This document shows, in pieces, positions 25,560 through 35,146 of a stretch of DNA of 64,000 nucleotides. A program made the position numbers and the translations under genes. Under the pieces are notes generated by a model. That model was not told the DNA's origin, made no database searches, and worked only from the letters and a program-made list of their open reading frames with translations. Position 1 is the first letter of the stretch. Every line of letters begins with the position of its first letter. This DNA is from Syntrophotalea acetylenivorans (GTDB taxonomy: Bacteria > Desulfobacterota > Desulfuromonadia > Desulfuromonadales > Syntrophotaleaceae). Where the stretch lies: assembly GCF_001887775.1 (NCBI RefSeq), contig NZ_CP015519.1, positions 434,001 through 498,000 on the forward strand, read 5' to 3'.

Positions 25560-26957
25560 ATGTCTCAACTGCGCGTTCGTTTCGCTCCCAGTCCGACGGG
25601 ATATTTACATATCGGCGGTGCTCGTACCGCCCTGTTCAACTATCTACTGGCCCAAAAAGAGCAGGGTTGCTTCGTGTTGCGTATCGAAGATACCGATGTT
25701 GCCCGTTCCACCCAGGAATCGGTCGATGCCATTCTACAGGCCATGAGCTGGCTTGGCTTGAGCTGCGACGAAGGGCCCTATTATCAGTCTGAGCGTTTCG
25801 ATCTCTATCGTTCCAAGGTCGATCAATTGCTTGCTTCCGGCAAAGCCTATCGCTGTTATTGCACCCCTGAAGAGTTGGAAGCAAAGCGCAAGCTGGCCGA
25901 GCAGGAGAAGCGCAAGCCCAAATACGACGGCACTTGTCGTGATCGCGAGGATGCACCGGTGGATCGTCCCTATGTCGTTCGCTTTTGCGCGCCGCAGGAG
26001 GGTGCGACGACCTTTAACGACCGCATCAAGGGCCCGATCACTTTTCAGCACGCCGAACTTGACGATCTGATCATTCAGCGCACCGACGGCACGCCGACCT
26101 ACAACTTTGTCGTCGTGATCGACGATGCCGAGATGGGAATCAATCTGGTTATTCGCGGCGACGATCATATCAACAATACTCCGCGTCAAATCCTGCTTTA
26201 TCAGGCCCTCGGCTATGAAGTGCCCGAGTTCGCTCATGTACCGATGATCCTCGGCTCCGACCAAAAGCGTCTTTCCAAGCGGCATGGCGCTACCTCGGTC
26301 ATGGCCTACCGGGATCTCGGCTATCTGCCGGAGGCGATGGTCAATTACCTGGTGCGGCTCGGCTGGTCTTTTGGCGACGAGGAGATCTTCTCGATGGAAG
26401 ATCTAGTGGAGAAATTCAGCCTGGATAATGTCGGTCGATCCGCTGGGGTCTTTAATCCGGAAAAGCTTTTGTGGCTTAATGCCCATTATATAAAAACCGG
26501 GGACCCTCAGCGTCTGGGAGAGCTCCTGAAAGAATACCTCGCTGCCCAAGGGATAAACTGTGATGGGGGGCCATCGATTGAAGAAGTGGTCAAATCTCTA
26601 CAGGAACGCTGCAAGACCATGGTCGAGATGGCCGAACAAGCCGCCTGGTACTATCACAGCGAGGTGGAATTCGATCCCAAGGCATCGGCTAAATTTCTTA
26701 CCGAAGCGCAACAGCCTGTCTTTGCCGCTACGTTGGAGCAACTGGCTGGCTTGGATGATTGGCAGGAAGGTTCTATCGAGGCAGCCCTCGGCAAGGTAAT
26801 GGAAAGCACCGGTCTCAAGTTCGGCAAGATCGCCCAGCCCCTGCGCGTGGCCCTTACCGGCGGCACGGTCAGCCCAAGCATTTGTCTCGTGATGGCAGTG
26901 ATGGGCAAGGAGATGGCCCTGGCTCGTATCGAGCGCGCGGCCGGCATGCTGACCTGA
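25560..26957 (+). CDS. gltX: Glutamate--tRNA ligase
   Basis: A 465-residue class I aminoacyl-tRNA synthetase that attaches glutamate to tRNA-Glu in the cytoplasm. [21 protein letters not shown] carries the HIGH-type motif (HIGG), and [11 protein letters not shown] the KMSKS-type motif. LRIEDTD, the Cys pair in [10 protein letters not shown] and the helical anticodon-binding C-terminus are all present, and the length is normal for the family. Whether it is discriminating (GlnRS absent) or not cannot be told here. AGGAG lies eight bases upstream of the ATG. Confidence 0.96.
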   Translation: MSQLRVRFAPSPTGYLHIGGARTALFNYLLAQKEQGCFVLRIEDTDVARSTQESVDAILQAMSWLGLSCDEGPYYQSERFDLYRSKVDQLLASGKAYRCYCTPEELEAKRKLAEQEKRKPKYDGTCRDREDAPVDRPYVVRFCAPQEGATTFNDRIKGPITFQHAELDDLIIQRTDGTPTYNFVVVIDDAEMGINLVIRGDDHINNTPRQILLYQALGYEVPEFAHVPMILGSDQKRLSKRHGATSVMAYRDLGYLPEAMVNYLVRLGWSFGDEEIFSMEDLVEKFSLDNVGRSAGVFNPEKLLWLNAHYIKTGDPQRLGELLKEYLAAQGINCDGGPSIEEVVKSLQERCKTMVEMAEQAAWYYHSEVEFDPKASAKFLTEAQQPVFAATLEQLAGLDDWQEGSIEAALGKVMESTGLKFGKIAQPLRVALTGGTVSPSICLVMAVMGKEMALARIERAAGMLT

Positions 26958-26975
26958 TTAGCGATTACTTTGAAT

Positions 26976-27014
26976 AACAACGCCCGGGTAGCAATGCTCC
27001 CGGGCGTTGTTGTT
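26976..27014 (+). terminator. Terminator of gltX
   Basis: AACAACGCCCGGG and CCCGGGCGTTGTT flank a ten-base loop, forming a 13-base-pair GC-rich stem followed by GTTTG. Confidence 0.85.
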
Positions 27015-27459
27015 TGACCTGACTTAAACTTCGCCGGACCCGGGTATCGTTCACCCACATAGGTAACACTTCGGTTATTGAAACGGCTCAAATTCTTGAA
27101 CAGCAGAGGGAAGCGCAGCGACGTTGCATATGCGTTATGGGTTTTAAAACCCAACAGCCCCTTCGACCACTGTTGACAATAGAAACGGACCGAACGCTTT
27201 AGTAATAACCTCTGGAAGAGGGACCGCTCAAGGAAATTGTTGCCGATGTAAAATGATTCAAAGGGTGTCAACCTTCTCCTTATCTGCGAGAACGCATGCT
27301 CCACGCAGTGGCAAGGCACTTTTTGCATACTTTTTGTTGCCGCATGGACAAAAAGTATGGCGGTTGGCGGGACGCAACCCGCCGGTTTTGAATCTAAGTT
27401 TTGTTGGCAAAAATCACAATCGCTGCTCGGCTGATAATTCAGAGGATGTGCTGTCTTTA
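27015..27459. other. Non-coding stretch before the cstA remnant
   Basis: No credible gene is seen. A minus-strand open frame crosses it (ending near 26654) but overlaps gltX antisense and has no recognisable features. The right part contains the inverted repeat at 27315-27391. Confidence 0.4.
27315..27391. repeat. Intergenic inverted repeat, CATACTTTTTGT...ACAAAAAGTATG type
   Basis: CATACTTTTTGT (27326-27337) and ACAAAAAGTATG (27348-27359) form a perfect 12-base inverted repeat with a ten-base loop, followed by GGCGGGACGCAACCCGCC, a second stem. From memory, similar GCACTTTTTGCNTACTTTTT elements with a second GC-rich stem are scattered between genes in many proteobacteria. Confidence 0.65.
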
Positions 27460-27855
27460 CTAGCATTCTCTGAAGGTACGGTTGTTTTTTTTGCGAAAAG
27501 CTTTACGCAGCGCCCCTGCTGCTCCGAACAGCAACCAGCCCGTCAACGCGAAGATGCCGACAGACAAAGCGACCAGCAAGGTGTCGCCCTTTGCCAGGAA
27601 CTTCAGAAGATTGGCGCCCATGGCCCAGATTGTCACGATCAGCATAAAGAGCATCGGTATGGCGGTGACCAGGTAATTCCTACAGCGCTTTGCCAGGTAG
27701 ACAGTGGCAACCGTCAGGCCCAGTGCGAGAGCAGTTCGTTGAGGGTGCCGAACAGGGGCCAGAGCATCAACGCACCCTTGGCGCCGGGTTTTATGAAGGT
27801 CAGCAGCGCTGCCAGGCCCAACATCATCAGGGTGGCTACGGTACGGTTCGAAACA
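27460..27855 (-). pseudogene. Carbon starvation protein CstA, C-terminal remnant
   Basis: The minus strand encodes the C-terminal helices of a CstA-type transporter in two frames. The first reads NRTVATLMMLGLAALLTF and GALMLWPLFGTLNELL; the second, one base off, reads ALGLTVATVYLAKRCRN then YLVTAIPMLFMLIVTIWAMG and ends in a basic tail. The shift falls near 27737-27750. The N-terminal three quarters are missing, and the remnant stops abruptly at the pepN leader. CstA proteins take up peptides or pyruvate. It is a dead fragment, interrupted on its 5' side by whatever rearrangement placed pepN here. Confidence 0.7.
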
Positions 27856-27882
27856 ACCTATGAATTCAGGAGAAAGCAAATA

Positions 27883-30522
27883 ATGGCCAAACGAGCGGAA
27901 ACCATCTATCTGAAAGATTATACGGCGCCGGCCTTTTGGGTCGACAGCGTCGATCTGCATTTCGAGCTCGGTGAAGAACAGACCAGAGTTGCCAGCCGCT
28001 TGGCCCTGCGTCGTCGTCCCGACTCGCCTAGCGGGGCACTGGTTCTCGATGGGGATAAACTTGAGCTCGAGCAGATATTACTTGATGGTCGGCCTCTGGC
28101 AGCGAACGAGTACCTGCTCGACGACGAAAGCCTCACCGTCCTGGCGGTGCCGGAAAGTTTTGTCCTCGAAACCACTGTTGTCATTCGGCCCCAGGACAAT
28201 ACCGCCCTGGAAGGCCTCTATCGATCCGGTAACATCTTTTGCACCCAATGCGAAGCCGAAGGTTTTCGCAAGATTACCTACTTCTTTGATCGGCCCGACG
28301 TTATGAGCCGCTTTACCACGACTATCGTTGCGGATAAGCAAAGCTATCCCGTGTTGTTGTCCAACGGGAATTGTATCGACCGGCAGGACTTGGGCGACGG
28401 TCGCCATTCTGCCACTTGGCAGGATCCTTTTGCCAAGCCTTGTTATCTCTTCGCATTGGTTAGCGGTGATCTCGGTTGCGTCGAGGATCGTTTTACCACC
28501 TGCTCCGGGAGGGAGGTGGCGCTAGAGATCTACGTAGAAAAACACAATTTGGATAAATGCGCCCATGCCATGCATGCACTCAAAAAGGCTATGCGCTGGG
28601 ATGAAGAGACTTACGGCCTGGAATACGATCTCGATATCTATATGATCGTTGCGGTGGATGATTTCAATATGGGGGCCATGGAGAACAAAGGGCTCAACAT
28701 CTTTAACTCCAAATATGTTCTGGCACGCCCCGAGACCGCCACCGATGCAGACTTTCAGGCCATTGAAGGCGTTATCGCCCACGAGTATTTTCATAACTGG
28801 ACCGGCAATAGAGTGACTTGCCGGGATTGGTTTCAACTAAGCCTCAAAGAGGGTTTGACCGTATTTCGTGATCAACATTTCTCCTCGGATCAAGTTTCTC
28901 GAGCCGTGAAGCGCATTGAGGATGTGTGTGTGCTGAGGACTCATCAGTTTGCCGAGGATACGGGGCCTTTGGCCCACGCCGTACGTCCGGAGCATTATCA
29001 GGAAATCAACAATTTCTATACTGTTACCGTTTATAACAAGGGGGCTGAACTGGTCCGTATGCTTCAGACCATACTCGGTCCCGATACTTTTATTCGAGGG
29101 GTGAGGCGTTATCTGCAGCACCACGATGGCCAGGCGGCTACCGTAGAGGATTTCCTGATGGCCCTGAGGGAAGCGGGCAACTTGGACCTGCAGCAGTTCC
29201 AACGCTGGTATTCTCAGGCCGGCACTCCTCAGGTTTCCATAACCAGTCAATATCTGGCTGCCGAGCAGGCCCTGGAGATTACCTTCGAACAATTTTGTCC
29301 GGCCACACCGGGCCAGGCCAATAAACAGCCGCTACATATTCCCTGTAAGATCGGCATGCTTGATACTGGGGGGCAACCCTTGACGCTTCAGTTGTCGGGT
29401 GATGAAGCGGGTACGGGAACGGAAGAGATGGTACTGCATTTGCGTCAGGACAAGGAAACCCTGCGCTTTATCAATCTACCCGAACCCCCGGTGCTGTCTC
29501 TGTTCCGTCAATTTTCCGCGCCGATTCGATTTGTTGGTGAAGAGTCGTCGCAAACATTAGCGTTTCTTCTCAAACACGACAGTGATTCATTTAATCGATG
29601 GGACGCGGGGCAGAGGCTGGCAGAGCGAATAATATTGAATGGAGCAAACCAGTCGAGTCGCGAGACTGCGGCAAATGATCTAGACCTGTTGGCCGCAAGT
29701 TTCGCTTCCATTCTGCAAGATGACAGCCTGGATAAGGGGTTAGCTGCCAAATTGCTCGAATTGCCCAATGAACTCTATTTAGCCCTGCAAATGCAGGAGG
29801 TCGATGTTGAGGGCATCCATACAGGCAGAGAACAAGTTCGCAAACATCTGGCAGTTAATTTACGGGAACTCTTCAGGGCAGTCTTTAATGCCAGTCAAAG
29901 TACAGGTGACTACAGTGTTGAGCCCGAAGCCGTAGGGCGGCGCAGCCTGAAAAACCGCTGTCTATGGTATCTTGATGCTTTAGATACGGAGGAGTCCTCT
30001 CAACTGGTGGCCGACAGCTATCGATCGGCAACCAACATGACAGATCGTATCGCCGCTTTGATGTTGAGTGTGGATAATTCCGGAGCATTGGGGCAGGAAC
30101 TGCTCGGGGACTTTTATAGAAGGGCCGAAAACGATCCGTTGGTTCTCGATAAATGGTTTGCAGTGCAGGCTCGTTCCAGTAAGCCCGAAACCTTGGCGTC
30201 TATCAAGAACCTGCTCAGCCATTCGTCTTATCAGCCGCAGAATCCTAACCGCGTGCGCGCCCTGATTGGTACCTTTAGCCGGGCCAATCCCCTGCGCTTT
30301 CATGTTTCGGATGGAAGCGGGTATGCGTTGTTGGCTGAGCAAATCATTGCCCTCGATCCCGTGAATCCTCAACTGGCCGGATATTTAGCTGGTGGTTTCA
30401 GTGCCTGGCGCCGTTATGATGAAGGACGCAGGAAGGCAATGCAGCAACAATTGCAAAGAATTGTTTCCCTGCCGAAGCTTTCCAGGGACCTGTCTGAGGT
30501 GGTGACCAAAATGCTGGAGTAG
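27883..30522 (+). CDS. pepN: Aminopeptidase N (M1 family)
   Basis: An 879-residue zinc aminopeptidase of the bacterial PepN type, which removes N-terminal residues from peptides in the cytoplasm. The exopeptidase motif GAMEN (about residue 265) and the zinc motif HEYFH (His300, Glu301, His304) with Glu323 are present, as are KGLNIFN and YNKGAELVRM blocks. I start it at ATG 27883, preceded by AGGAG; the frame is open 210 codons further upstream, but that part runs over the cstA remnant and is not protein-like. C-terminal domain IV is complete. Confidence 0.95.
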   Translation: MAKRAETIYLKDYTAPAFWVDSVDLHFELGEEQTRVASRLALRRRPDSPSGALVLDGDKLELEQILLDGRPLAANEYLLDDESLTVLAVPESFVLETTVVIRPQDNTALEGLYRSGNIFCTQCEAEGFRKITYFFDRPDVMSRFTTTIVADKQSYPVLLSNGNCIDRQDLGDGRHSATWQDPFAKPCYLFALVSGDLGCVEDRFTTCSGREVALEIYVEKHNLDKCAHAMHALKKAMRWDEETYGLEYDLDIYMIVAVDDFNMGAMENKGLNIFNSKYVLARPETATDADFQAIEGVIAHEYFHNWTGNRVTCRDWFQLSLKEGLTVFRDQHFSSDQVSRAVKRIEDVCVLRTHQFAEDTGPLAHAVRPEHYQEINNFYTVTVYNKGAELVRMLQTILGPDTFIRGVRRYLQHHDGQAATVEDFLMALREAGNLDLQQFQRWYSQAGTPQVSITSQYLAAEQALEITFEQFCPATPGQANKQPLHIPCKIGMLDTGGQPLTLQLSGDEAGTGTEEMVLHLRQDKETLRFINLPEPPVLSLFRQFSAPIRFVGEESSQTLAFLLKHDSDSFNRWDAGQRLAERIILNGANQSSRETAANDLDLLAASFASILQDDSLDKGLAAKLLELPNELYLALQMQEVDVEGIHTGREQVRKHLAVNLRELFRAVFNASQSTGDYSVEPEAVGRRSLKNRCLWYLDALDTEESSQLVADSYRSATNMTDRIAALMLSVDNSGALGQELLGDFYRRAENDPLVLDKWFAVQARSSKPETLASIKNLLSHSSYQPQNPNRVRALIGTFSRANPLRFHVSDGSGYALLAEQIIALDPVNPQLAGYLAGGFSAWRRYDEGRRKAMQQQLQRIVSLPKLSRDLSEVVTKMLE

Positions 30523-30570
30523 AGAAAAAATGTAGAGCATTTTTTAATATCAAAATATCGAATAAAATTG

Positions 30571-30599
30571 TTGACAAGTGTCTTCTGGATTGATAGAAG
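30571..30599 (+). promoter_or_regulatory. Promoter of tRNA-Gln
   Basis: TTGACA (30571-30576), 17 bases, TAGAAG (30594-30599), ending 14 bases before the tRNA. Confidence 0.55.
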
Positions 30600-30613
30600 A
30601 TTGATTCCTTTTT

Positions 30614-30688
30614 TGGGGCGTCGCCAAGCGGTAAGGCACCGGATTTTGATTCCGGCATTCCCAGGTTCGATCCCTGGCGCCCCAGCCA
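30614..30688 (+). tRNA. tRNA-Gln (anticodon TTG)
   Basis: A 75-base cloverleaf: acceptor TGGGGCG pairs with CGCCCCA, anticodon loop TTTTGAT gives TTG, T arm around GGTTCGATCC, discriminator G and an encoded CCA. Confidence 0.96.
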
Positions 30689-30780
30689 CTATCAATGTAG
30701 TTCATACTACATTTATCATATTAAACATGACAGCCATGAGTGGCTGGCAAGAGTTTAAGTTGTCCCGAGGGGCGACACGA

Positions 30781-30808
30781 AGTGGAGCGCAAGCTCCACT
30801 TTTTTTTT
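30781..30808 (+). terminator. Terminator after tRNA-Gln
   Basis: AGTGGAGC, GCAA, GCTCCACT followed by a run of nine T residues, about 95 bases after the tRNA. Confidence 0.85.
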
Positions 30809-30921
30809 GCCGCGCGCAGCGGTTGCTTTTTATTCTGTCGCCGTGTACAAACAAAGGCAGGTCGATGGGGCCTATTGCTTGCCATCGCTGTTGGTTTTTA
30901 ATTGTGAGGACAAGGTGTCAT

Positions 30922-31020
30922 ATGAGTGAGTTTACGGCAGGGGATCTTCTTTTTGCACTGCTTGTTGCCAGCGTGATTGTGGGTATACTTTTTCTGGTAA
31001 AACGGGGCGCCTCAAAATGA
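30922..31020 (+). CDS. Small single-pass membrane protein (32 residues)
   Basis: A short gene with ATG at 30922 preceded by AAGGTG at six-base spacing. The product starts MSEFTAGDLLFALLVASVIV, continues GILFLVKRGASK and is one hydrophobic helix with an acidic N-terminal face and a KR-x-x-x-K basic end, consistent with a single inner-membrane span. It lies between tRNA-Gln and the aminotransferase, outside any operon. I do not recognise a family. The well-placed start, stop and helix support a real small protein, but only composition and signals can be offered. Confidence 0.5.
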   Translation: MSEFTAGDLLFALLVASVIVGILFLVKRGASK

Positions 31021-31135
31021 GTTTGACTGCGGCATTGTTTTCCGTTGACAAGCCTTCCAAATTGTTGCTTTAATGCGCCCAAAATTGCCCGTAAATTCGG
31101 GGTAGGCGACTATTTTCAATCCGGGAGAATTCGTT

Positions 31136-32440
31136 TTGAATCCATTGGCCAGTGCGTTAAACGACGATATTGCGCAACATAATCCAGCTGTACTGCAGAT
31201 GTTGTCCGACTTGGGAAAAGAAATTTTCTTTCCCAAGGGCATTCTCAGCCAGTCTGCGGAGGCGAAGGCCAAAGCCAACCGGTTCAATGCCACCATCGGC
31301 ATTGCCACCGAGAATGGCGCTCCCATGCATCTTGATTGTATGCACGAAAAGCTAAAGGCCTACGATCCTGCCGATATTTATCCTTATGCACCACCTGCCG
31401 GCAAGCCGGAACTTCGCGCGTTATGGCGTGAAAAAATGTTGCGCGAGAATCCATCCCTGCAGGGAAAAGTCTTCAGCGAACCTATTGTCACCAGCGCTCT
31501 GACTCATGGTCTATCTATTGTTGCCGACCTTTTTACCGAGGTTGGCGACACAATTCTGCTGCCCGACAAGCTCTGGGGTAATTATAAATTAACTTTCGGC
31601 ACTCGCCGAGGTTGTCATATCAAAACTTATTCGACCTTCAACGCCGATGGTGGTTTTAATGTAGCTGCCTTTAAAGAGGCATTGCAGCAGGTTGCCGATG
31701 AGAAGGGCAAAGCTGTGGTGCTGCTCAACTTCCCTAATAACCCCAGTGGTTATACGCCTACCGAGGCCGAAGCAGATGCACTGGTTCAGGCTATGGTCGA
31801 ACAGGCCGCCAGTGGTTGCTCGATTGTCGCTGTATCTGATGATGCCTATTTTGGATTGTTTTACGAGGATTCAATCAAAGAATCCTTGTTTGGCCGGATG
31901 GCCAATCGGCATCCGAACCTGCTTGCGATCAAACTGGATGGCGCTACCAAGGAAGAATTTGCCTGGGGGTTCCGGACCGGTTTCATTACCTTTGCCGATG
32001 GTTCCGCCGACGGTGGATCCGCGGTCCTCGAAGCCCTTAGCAAAAAGACTCTTGGCATCATTCGCGGCACAATTTCCAATTGTCCCCATCCGTCTCAGAC
32101 CTTCGTTATCGAAGCCCTTCGGTCGCCCCTGTTTCTGCAACAGAAACAGGAGAAATTTGAGATTCTCAAGGCGCGTGCCGTACGCACCAAAGAGGTTCTT
32201 GACAGCGGTGAATACGACCATGTTTGGGACTATTATCCATTCAATTCCGGTTACTTCATGTGTCTGCGCCTCAAAGAGGTAGACGCCGAGCAACTGCGGT
32301 TGCATTTGCTCGATAACTATGGAGTCGGCACCATCGCAATCAATAGCACCGATCTTCGGATTGCCTTTTCCTGCATTGCTGAAAATGATATTGGCGAACT
32401 GTTCGATTTGATTTATCAGGCTGTTTGTGACCTGTCCTGA
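31136..32440 (+). CDS. PLP-dependent class I/II aminotransferase
   Basis: A 434-residue fold-type I aminotransferase. Visible blocks: YPYAPPAGKPELRALWREKM, the cofactor region TSALTHGLSIVADLF, NFPNNPSGYTPTEAEADAL, the Asp/Tyr pair in VSDDAYFGLFYED, and the Schiff-base lysine region DGATKEEFAWGFRTG, where Lys of ATKEE should hold PLP and the Arg of GFRTG the phosphate. The C-terminal Arg for the substrate carboxylate is in TDLRIAFSC. Amino acid specificity is not evident. The start is a TTG at 31136, eight bases after GGGAG; no ATG fits. A terminator lies at 32500. Confidence 0.85.
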   Translation: MNPLASALNDDIAQHNPAVLQMLSDLGKEIFFPKGILSQSAEAKAKANRFNATIGIATENGAPMHLDCMHEKLKAYDPADIYPYAPPAGKPELRALWREKMLRENPSLQGKVFSEPIVTSALTHGLSIVADLFTEVGDTILLPDKLWGNYKLTFGTRRGCHIKTYSTFNADGGFNVAAFKEALQQVADEKGKAVVLLNFPNNPSGYTPTEAEADALVQAMVEQAASGCSIVAVSDDAYFGLFYEDSIKESLFGRMANRHPNLLAIKLDGATKEEFAWGFRTGFITFADGSADGGSAVLEALSKKTLGIIRGTISNCPHPSQTFVIEALRSPLFLQQKQEKFEILKARAVRTKEVLDSGEYDHVWDYYPFNSGYFMCLRLKEVDAEQLRLHLLDNYGVGTIAINSTDLRIAFSCIAENDIGELFDLIYQAVCDLS

Positions 32441-32499
32441 GAGTAGGGCAGCAGTCGTTTACGGTAATATATCTATAAGTCTTGCTTTCATGTCTTAAT

Positions 32500-32537
32500 G
32501 GCAACGATTTGAGCAGTTTTAGCTCATATCGTTGCCC
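32500..32537 (+). terminator. Terminator of the aminotransferase gene
   Basis: GGCAACGATTTGAGC and GCTCATATCGTTGCC form a 15-base stem with one mismatch around a seven-base loop, followed by CCCTTTC. Confidence 0.7.
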
Positions 32538-32629
32538 CTTTCTACCTATTGGCTGCAGAGAACTCGCTAAGGTCGCTTATTTTCGGGTTTTGGAGTTTGG
32601 CTTCAAACGCCTACCCAGTGAAGGCCGCC

Positions 32630-33973
32630 ATGGGAATAAATCAACTTGAACAAAACCTGATTCGTAAGGGAATTTTACCCGCTCTATGCGGATTGTTAGA
32701 CCCCGGCAGTGCGTTTTATCTCGTAGGTGGTGCGGTTCGGGATGCCCTGTTAAATCGCAATAGCACCGACTTTGATTTTGCTACACCTTCTGATCCTACG
32801 AATCTCGCCAAATCATTTGCGGCCGAAATTGGTGGTAGTTGGTTTATGCTTGACCCGCAGCGTCGCCAGAGCAGGGTGGTGGCGGGGCAGGGGATGGATC
32901 GATTCTCCTGTGATTTTGCACCCTTTCGCGCCGATACCCTTGATGGCGATCTGCTGCGGCGGGATTTCACCATCAATGCGATGGCAATCGCGCTGAAACC
33001 AGGTGTCGGTTTCGGTCCTCTCCTCGATCCCCTCGATGGTCAACAGGATTTGCAGCGTCGCAGATTGCGTTGTTGTTCCTCCGAAGTCTTGTTTAAAGAT
33101 CCTTTACGGGTCCTGAAAGGGGTTCGTCATACAATTTGCCTCCAACTGACTATTGAGCCGAGTACTCTTGCTTCCATGCGGCATGCCGCTCCTAGCCTGG
33201 ACCGGGTAGCTTCTGAGCGCATCCGCAGTGAATTTGCTGCCATGCTGGCTGTTTCGCCAGCACGACGCTGTTTGGTATGGTTGCAGGAACTCGACCTTCT
33301 CCCGTTGATATTCGGATCTGCCGCAAAAGGGGGGATCTCAGGTGCTGGCTTGGCGCGGCTTGACCGTGCCGAAGAGTGGCTAAGTTTCCTGGTCCAGACA
33401 GACAAGAGCGGCTCCCTTGCCGAATTTTTTTCTCAGGAATTAGAGCAGGGGATTACGCGTGCGATTGCCTTTAAATTGGCTGCCTGGTTTTCGGGGCAGA
33501 AATTCAATGGCGTTCGCCTCATATTACAAAATTTGCATTGCAGCCGCGCCGTACAACAGGCAGTCGATTGCATGCTGGACCTGGAACAGCGACAGGCTGA
33601 TGAGCTTTTGCAACTTTCCGCCACAGGTCGCAGTAGAGCTTTATGGGCGGATAATCTCGGAAGTCATCCCCGACTGGCTGTCTGCTTTCTCGGGTTGCTG
33701 TTGCCTCTTTCTTTTACCGAGAGCGCTCGCTTGTTATTGCCCGTGCTGAGCGACCTGGATCACTTTCGAACCAACGGAAAAGTTCCTGACCTTTTGACCG
33801 GCGGGTGGTTGCAACAGAACTTGTCTCTGAAAGGACCTGACATTGGCCTTTGTCTTAAAGCGCTGAGGCAGGAAGAGATTGCCGGACGCGTTGTAAACCA
33901 GCAACAGGCCGAACATTTTGTATTGAATCATTGGCAGATGACCAGGCAAAAAACGATTGACAAAGAAACCTAG
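32630..33973 (+). CDS. tRNA nucleotidyltransferase / poly(A) polymerase family protein
   Basis: A 447-residue class II nucleotidyltransferase. YLVGGAVRDALL and the metal-binding DFDFAT (two Asp) form the head, and LLRRDFTINAMAI the conserved neck block; DPLRVLKGVR follows. This family adds CCA, CC or A to tRNA 3' ends, or poly(A). There is no recognisable HD domain. In some Deltaproteobacteria the CC- and A-adding activities are on separate enzymes, so I do not assign cca. All four tRNA genes here already encode CCA, so its role would be repair. Start at ATG 32630 with AAGG upstream; the tRNA-Gly promoter overlaps its 3' end. Confidence 0.85.
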   Translation: MGINQLEQNLIRKGILPALCGLLDPGSAFYLVGGAVRDALLNRNSTDFDFATPSDPTNLAKSFAAEIGGSWFMLDPQRRQSRVVAGQGMDRFSCDFAPFRADTLDGDLLRRDFTINAMAIALKPGVGFGPLLDPLDGQQDLQRRRLRCCSSEVLFKDPLRVLKGVRHTICLQLTIEPSTLASMRHAAPSLDRVASERIRSEFAAMLAVSPARRCLVWLQELDLLPLIFGSAAKGGISGAGLARLDRAEEWLSFLVQTDKSGSLAEFFSQELEQGITRAIAFKLAAWFSGQKFNGVRLILQNLHCSRAVQQAVDCMLDLEQRQADELLQLSATGRSRALWADNLGSHPRLAVCFLGLLLPLSFTESARLLLPVLSDLDHFRTNGKVPDLLTGGWLQQNLSLKGPDIGLCLKALRQEEIAGRVVNQQQAEHFVLNHWQMTRQKTIDKET

Positions 33974-33986
33974 CGGTCTCTATAAT
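33957..33986 (+). promoter_or_regulatory. Promoter of tRNA-Gly
   Basis: TTGACA (33957-33962), 18 bases, TATAAT (33981-33986); the -35 box lies inside the last codons of the preceding gene. Confidence 0.8.
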
Positions 33987-34001
33987 TGTCCCTCTTTACC
34001 G

Positions 34002-34076
<75 letters not shown>

Positions 34077-34081
34077 ATAAA

Positions 34082-34115
34082 AACAGGGGTCAGGCATTAA
34101 TGCCAGACCCCTGTT
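34082..34115. terminator. Long palindromic terminator after tRNA-Gly
   Basis: AACAGGGGTC, A, GGCATTAATGCC, A, GACCCCTGTT is an almost perfect 34-base palindrome followed by CTCGTTTG. GGGGTCAGGCATT-type palindromes also occur as dispersed elements in related genomes, so it may be a repeat that serves as a terminator. Confidence 0.65.
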
Positions 34116-34342
34116 CTCGTTTGTCCTCCTAAATCAGCTGTCTGAACGGCTTTGTCGAATTTTCCTGAGTCTTGAATCGCAGATCCCCCTAATTCAGATT
34201 GGTCCAGCGTTTTCGCTCTATAACTTCTGTCGGATGCCGAAATCGGATCTGCTTGGCTTTACACTAACAGTGGAGAAGGCTAGACTGAAATTTAGAGGCC
34301 GCGGAGTACCTGCCTCGGCTTATCAGACATGGGGAGGATTCT

Positions 34343-35038
34343 ATGCTGCAGACAAAAGTCTGGTTGTTTCTACTGGTCCTGTTGGCGATGTTCGGTTGTG
34401 TCCAGGGTAAGCGTCATCTGACCGTGCAATTTAACGCCACTGAGGGGTTGAGGGTCGATGACCCTGTTGTCTTTCAGCAAAACCGAATCGGCACGGTGCA
34501 CCATATCCGTTATACGGATCAGGGCAATTATCTGGTGGATATCCTTGTCGAAGCGGATTTTAAAAATGCTCTGACCGTCGACTCGCAGTTCTATATTGAT
34601 CGCGATCCGGCCAAGCCGGATGGCAAAGCCCTGATCGTTGAACAGTCGCGCCCTGGTGGTATCTTGCTTGCCGACAAGGCGCTGGTTGTCGGGGCGGAAA
34701 AGCCTTCTCCCTGGCGGCAGATGTTGGAAACCCTGCAGGAGAAGACCGGTGATTGGGAAGAACAGCTGGAGCGTAAACTCAATGAGCTGCGGCGGGACTA
34801 TGAGGATAAATCTACGGAGATCAATCGCGACGTCGATGCGGCTATCGCCGAACTGAACCGCCGTTTGGTCGAGCTGCAGGAGGCGATGCGGCAGGCCTCA
34901 AGCAGTGAAGAGATGCAGGCCTTACGGCGTTCGGCGGAAGAGGTGTTGGCCGAGTTGCAACAGCTCTTAACCGAGTTGGGAGTTCAACAGCGGTCGCCAG
35001 CTCCGAAAGCGGCACCCGAAGGCGCACCTGCTTCTTAG
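34343..35038 (+). CDS. MCE/MlaD-domain lipoprotein
   Basis: A 231-residue lipoprotein. The signal peptide ends LLAMFGC (Cys19). Residues about 25-115 form one MCE domain (LTVQFNATEGLRVDDPVVFQ, IGTVHHIRY, VDILVEADFKN), the MlaD-type unit of lipid-transfer systems. Then comes a long charged helix (residues 125-210), probably a coiled coil that oligomerises or spans the periplasm, and a Pro/Ala tail. No permease or ATPase of an Mla system is adjacent. GGGGAGG lies five bases before the ATG. Confidence 0.8.
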   Translation: MLQTKVWLFLLVLLAMFGCVQGKRHLTVQFNATEGLRVDDPVVFQQNRIGTVHHIRYTDQGNYLVDILVEADFKNALTVDSQFYIDRDPAKPDGKALIVEQSRPGGILLADKALVVGAEKPSPWRQMLETLQEKTGDWEEQLERKLNELRRDYEDKSTEINRDVDAAIAELNRRLVELQEAMRQASSSEEMQALRRSAEEVLAELQQLLTELGVQQRSPAPKAAPEGAPAS

Positions 35039-35074
35039 CATCACTGAGGATTCCGGTTCACGGTGCCTGTAAAA

Positions 35075-35113
35075 AAAGCCCGACCGTCTCCACCTGGGAG
35101 ACGGTCGGGCTTT
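35075..35113. terminator. Bidirectional terminator
   Basis: AAAGCCCGACCGTCTCC and GGAGACGGTCGGGCTTT enclose a five-base loop, with seven A residues on the left. It separates the MCE gene from the convergent small zinc-ribbon gene. Confidence 0.92.
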
Positions 35114-35146
35114 GCTGATTCGGTCTGCCACGGAGCGCCCGGGTAG

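Noticed and set aside
26654-27466. A 270-codon minus-strand frame over the end of gltX and the gap after it
   Set aside because: Half of it is antisense to gltX, it crosses the gltX terminator, and the rest has no recognisable domain.
27253-27882. A 210-codon N-terminal extension in frame with pepN
   Set aside because: It overlaps the antisense cstA remnant and a dispersed repeat, shows no family similarity, and a good ribosome binding site precedes the ATG at 27883.
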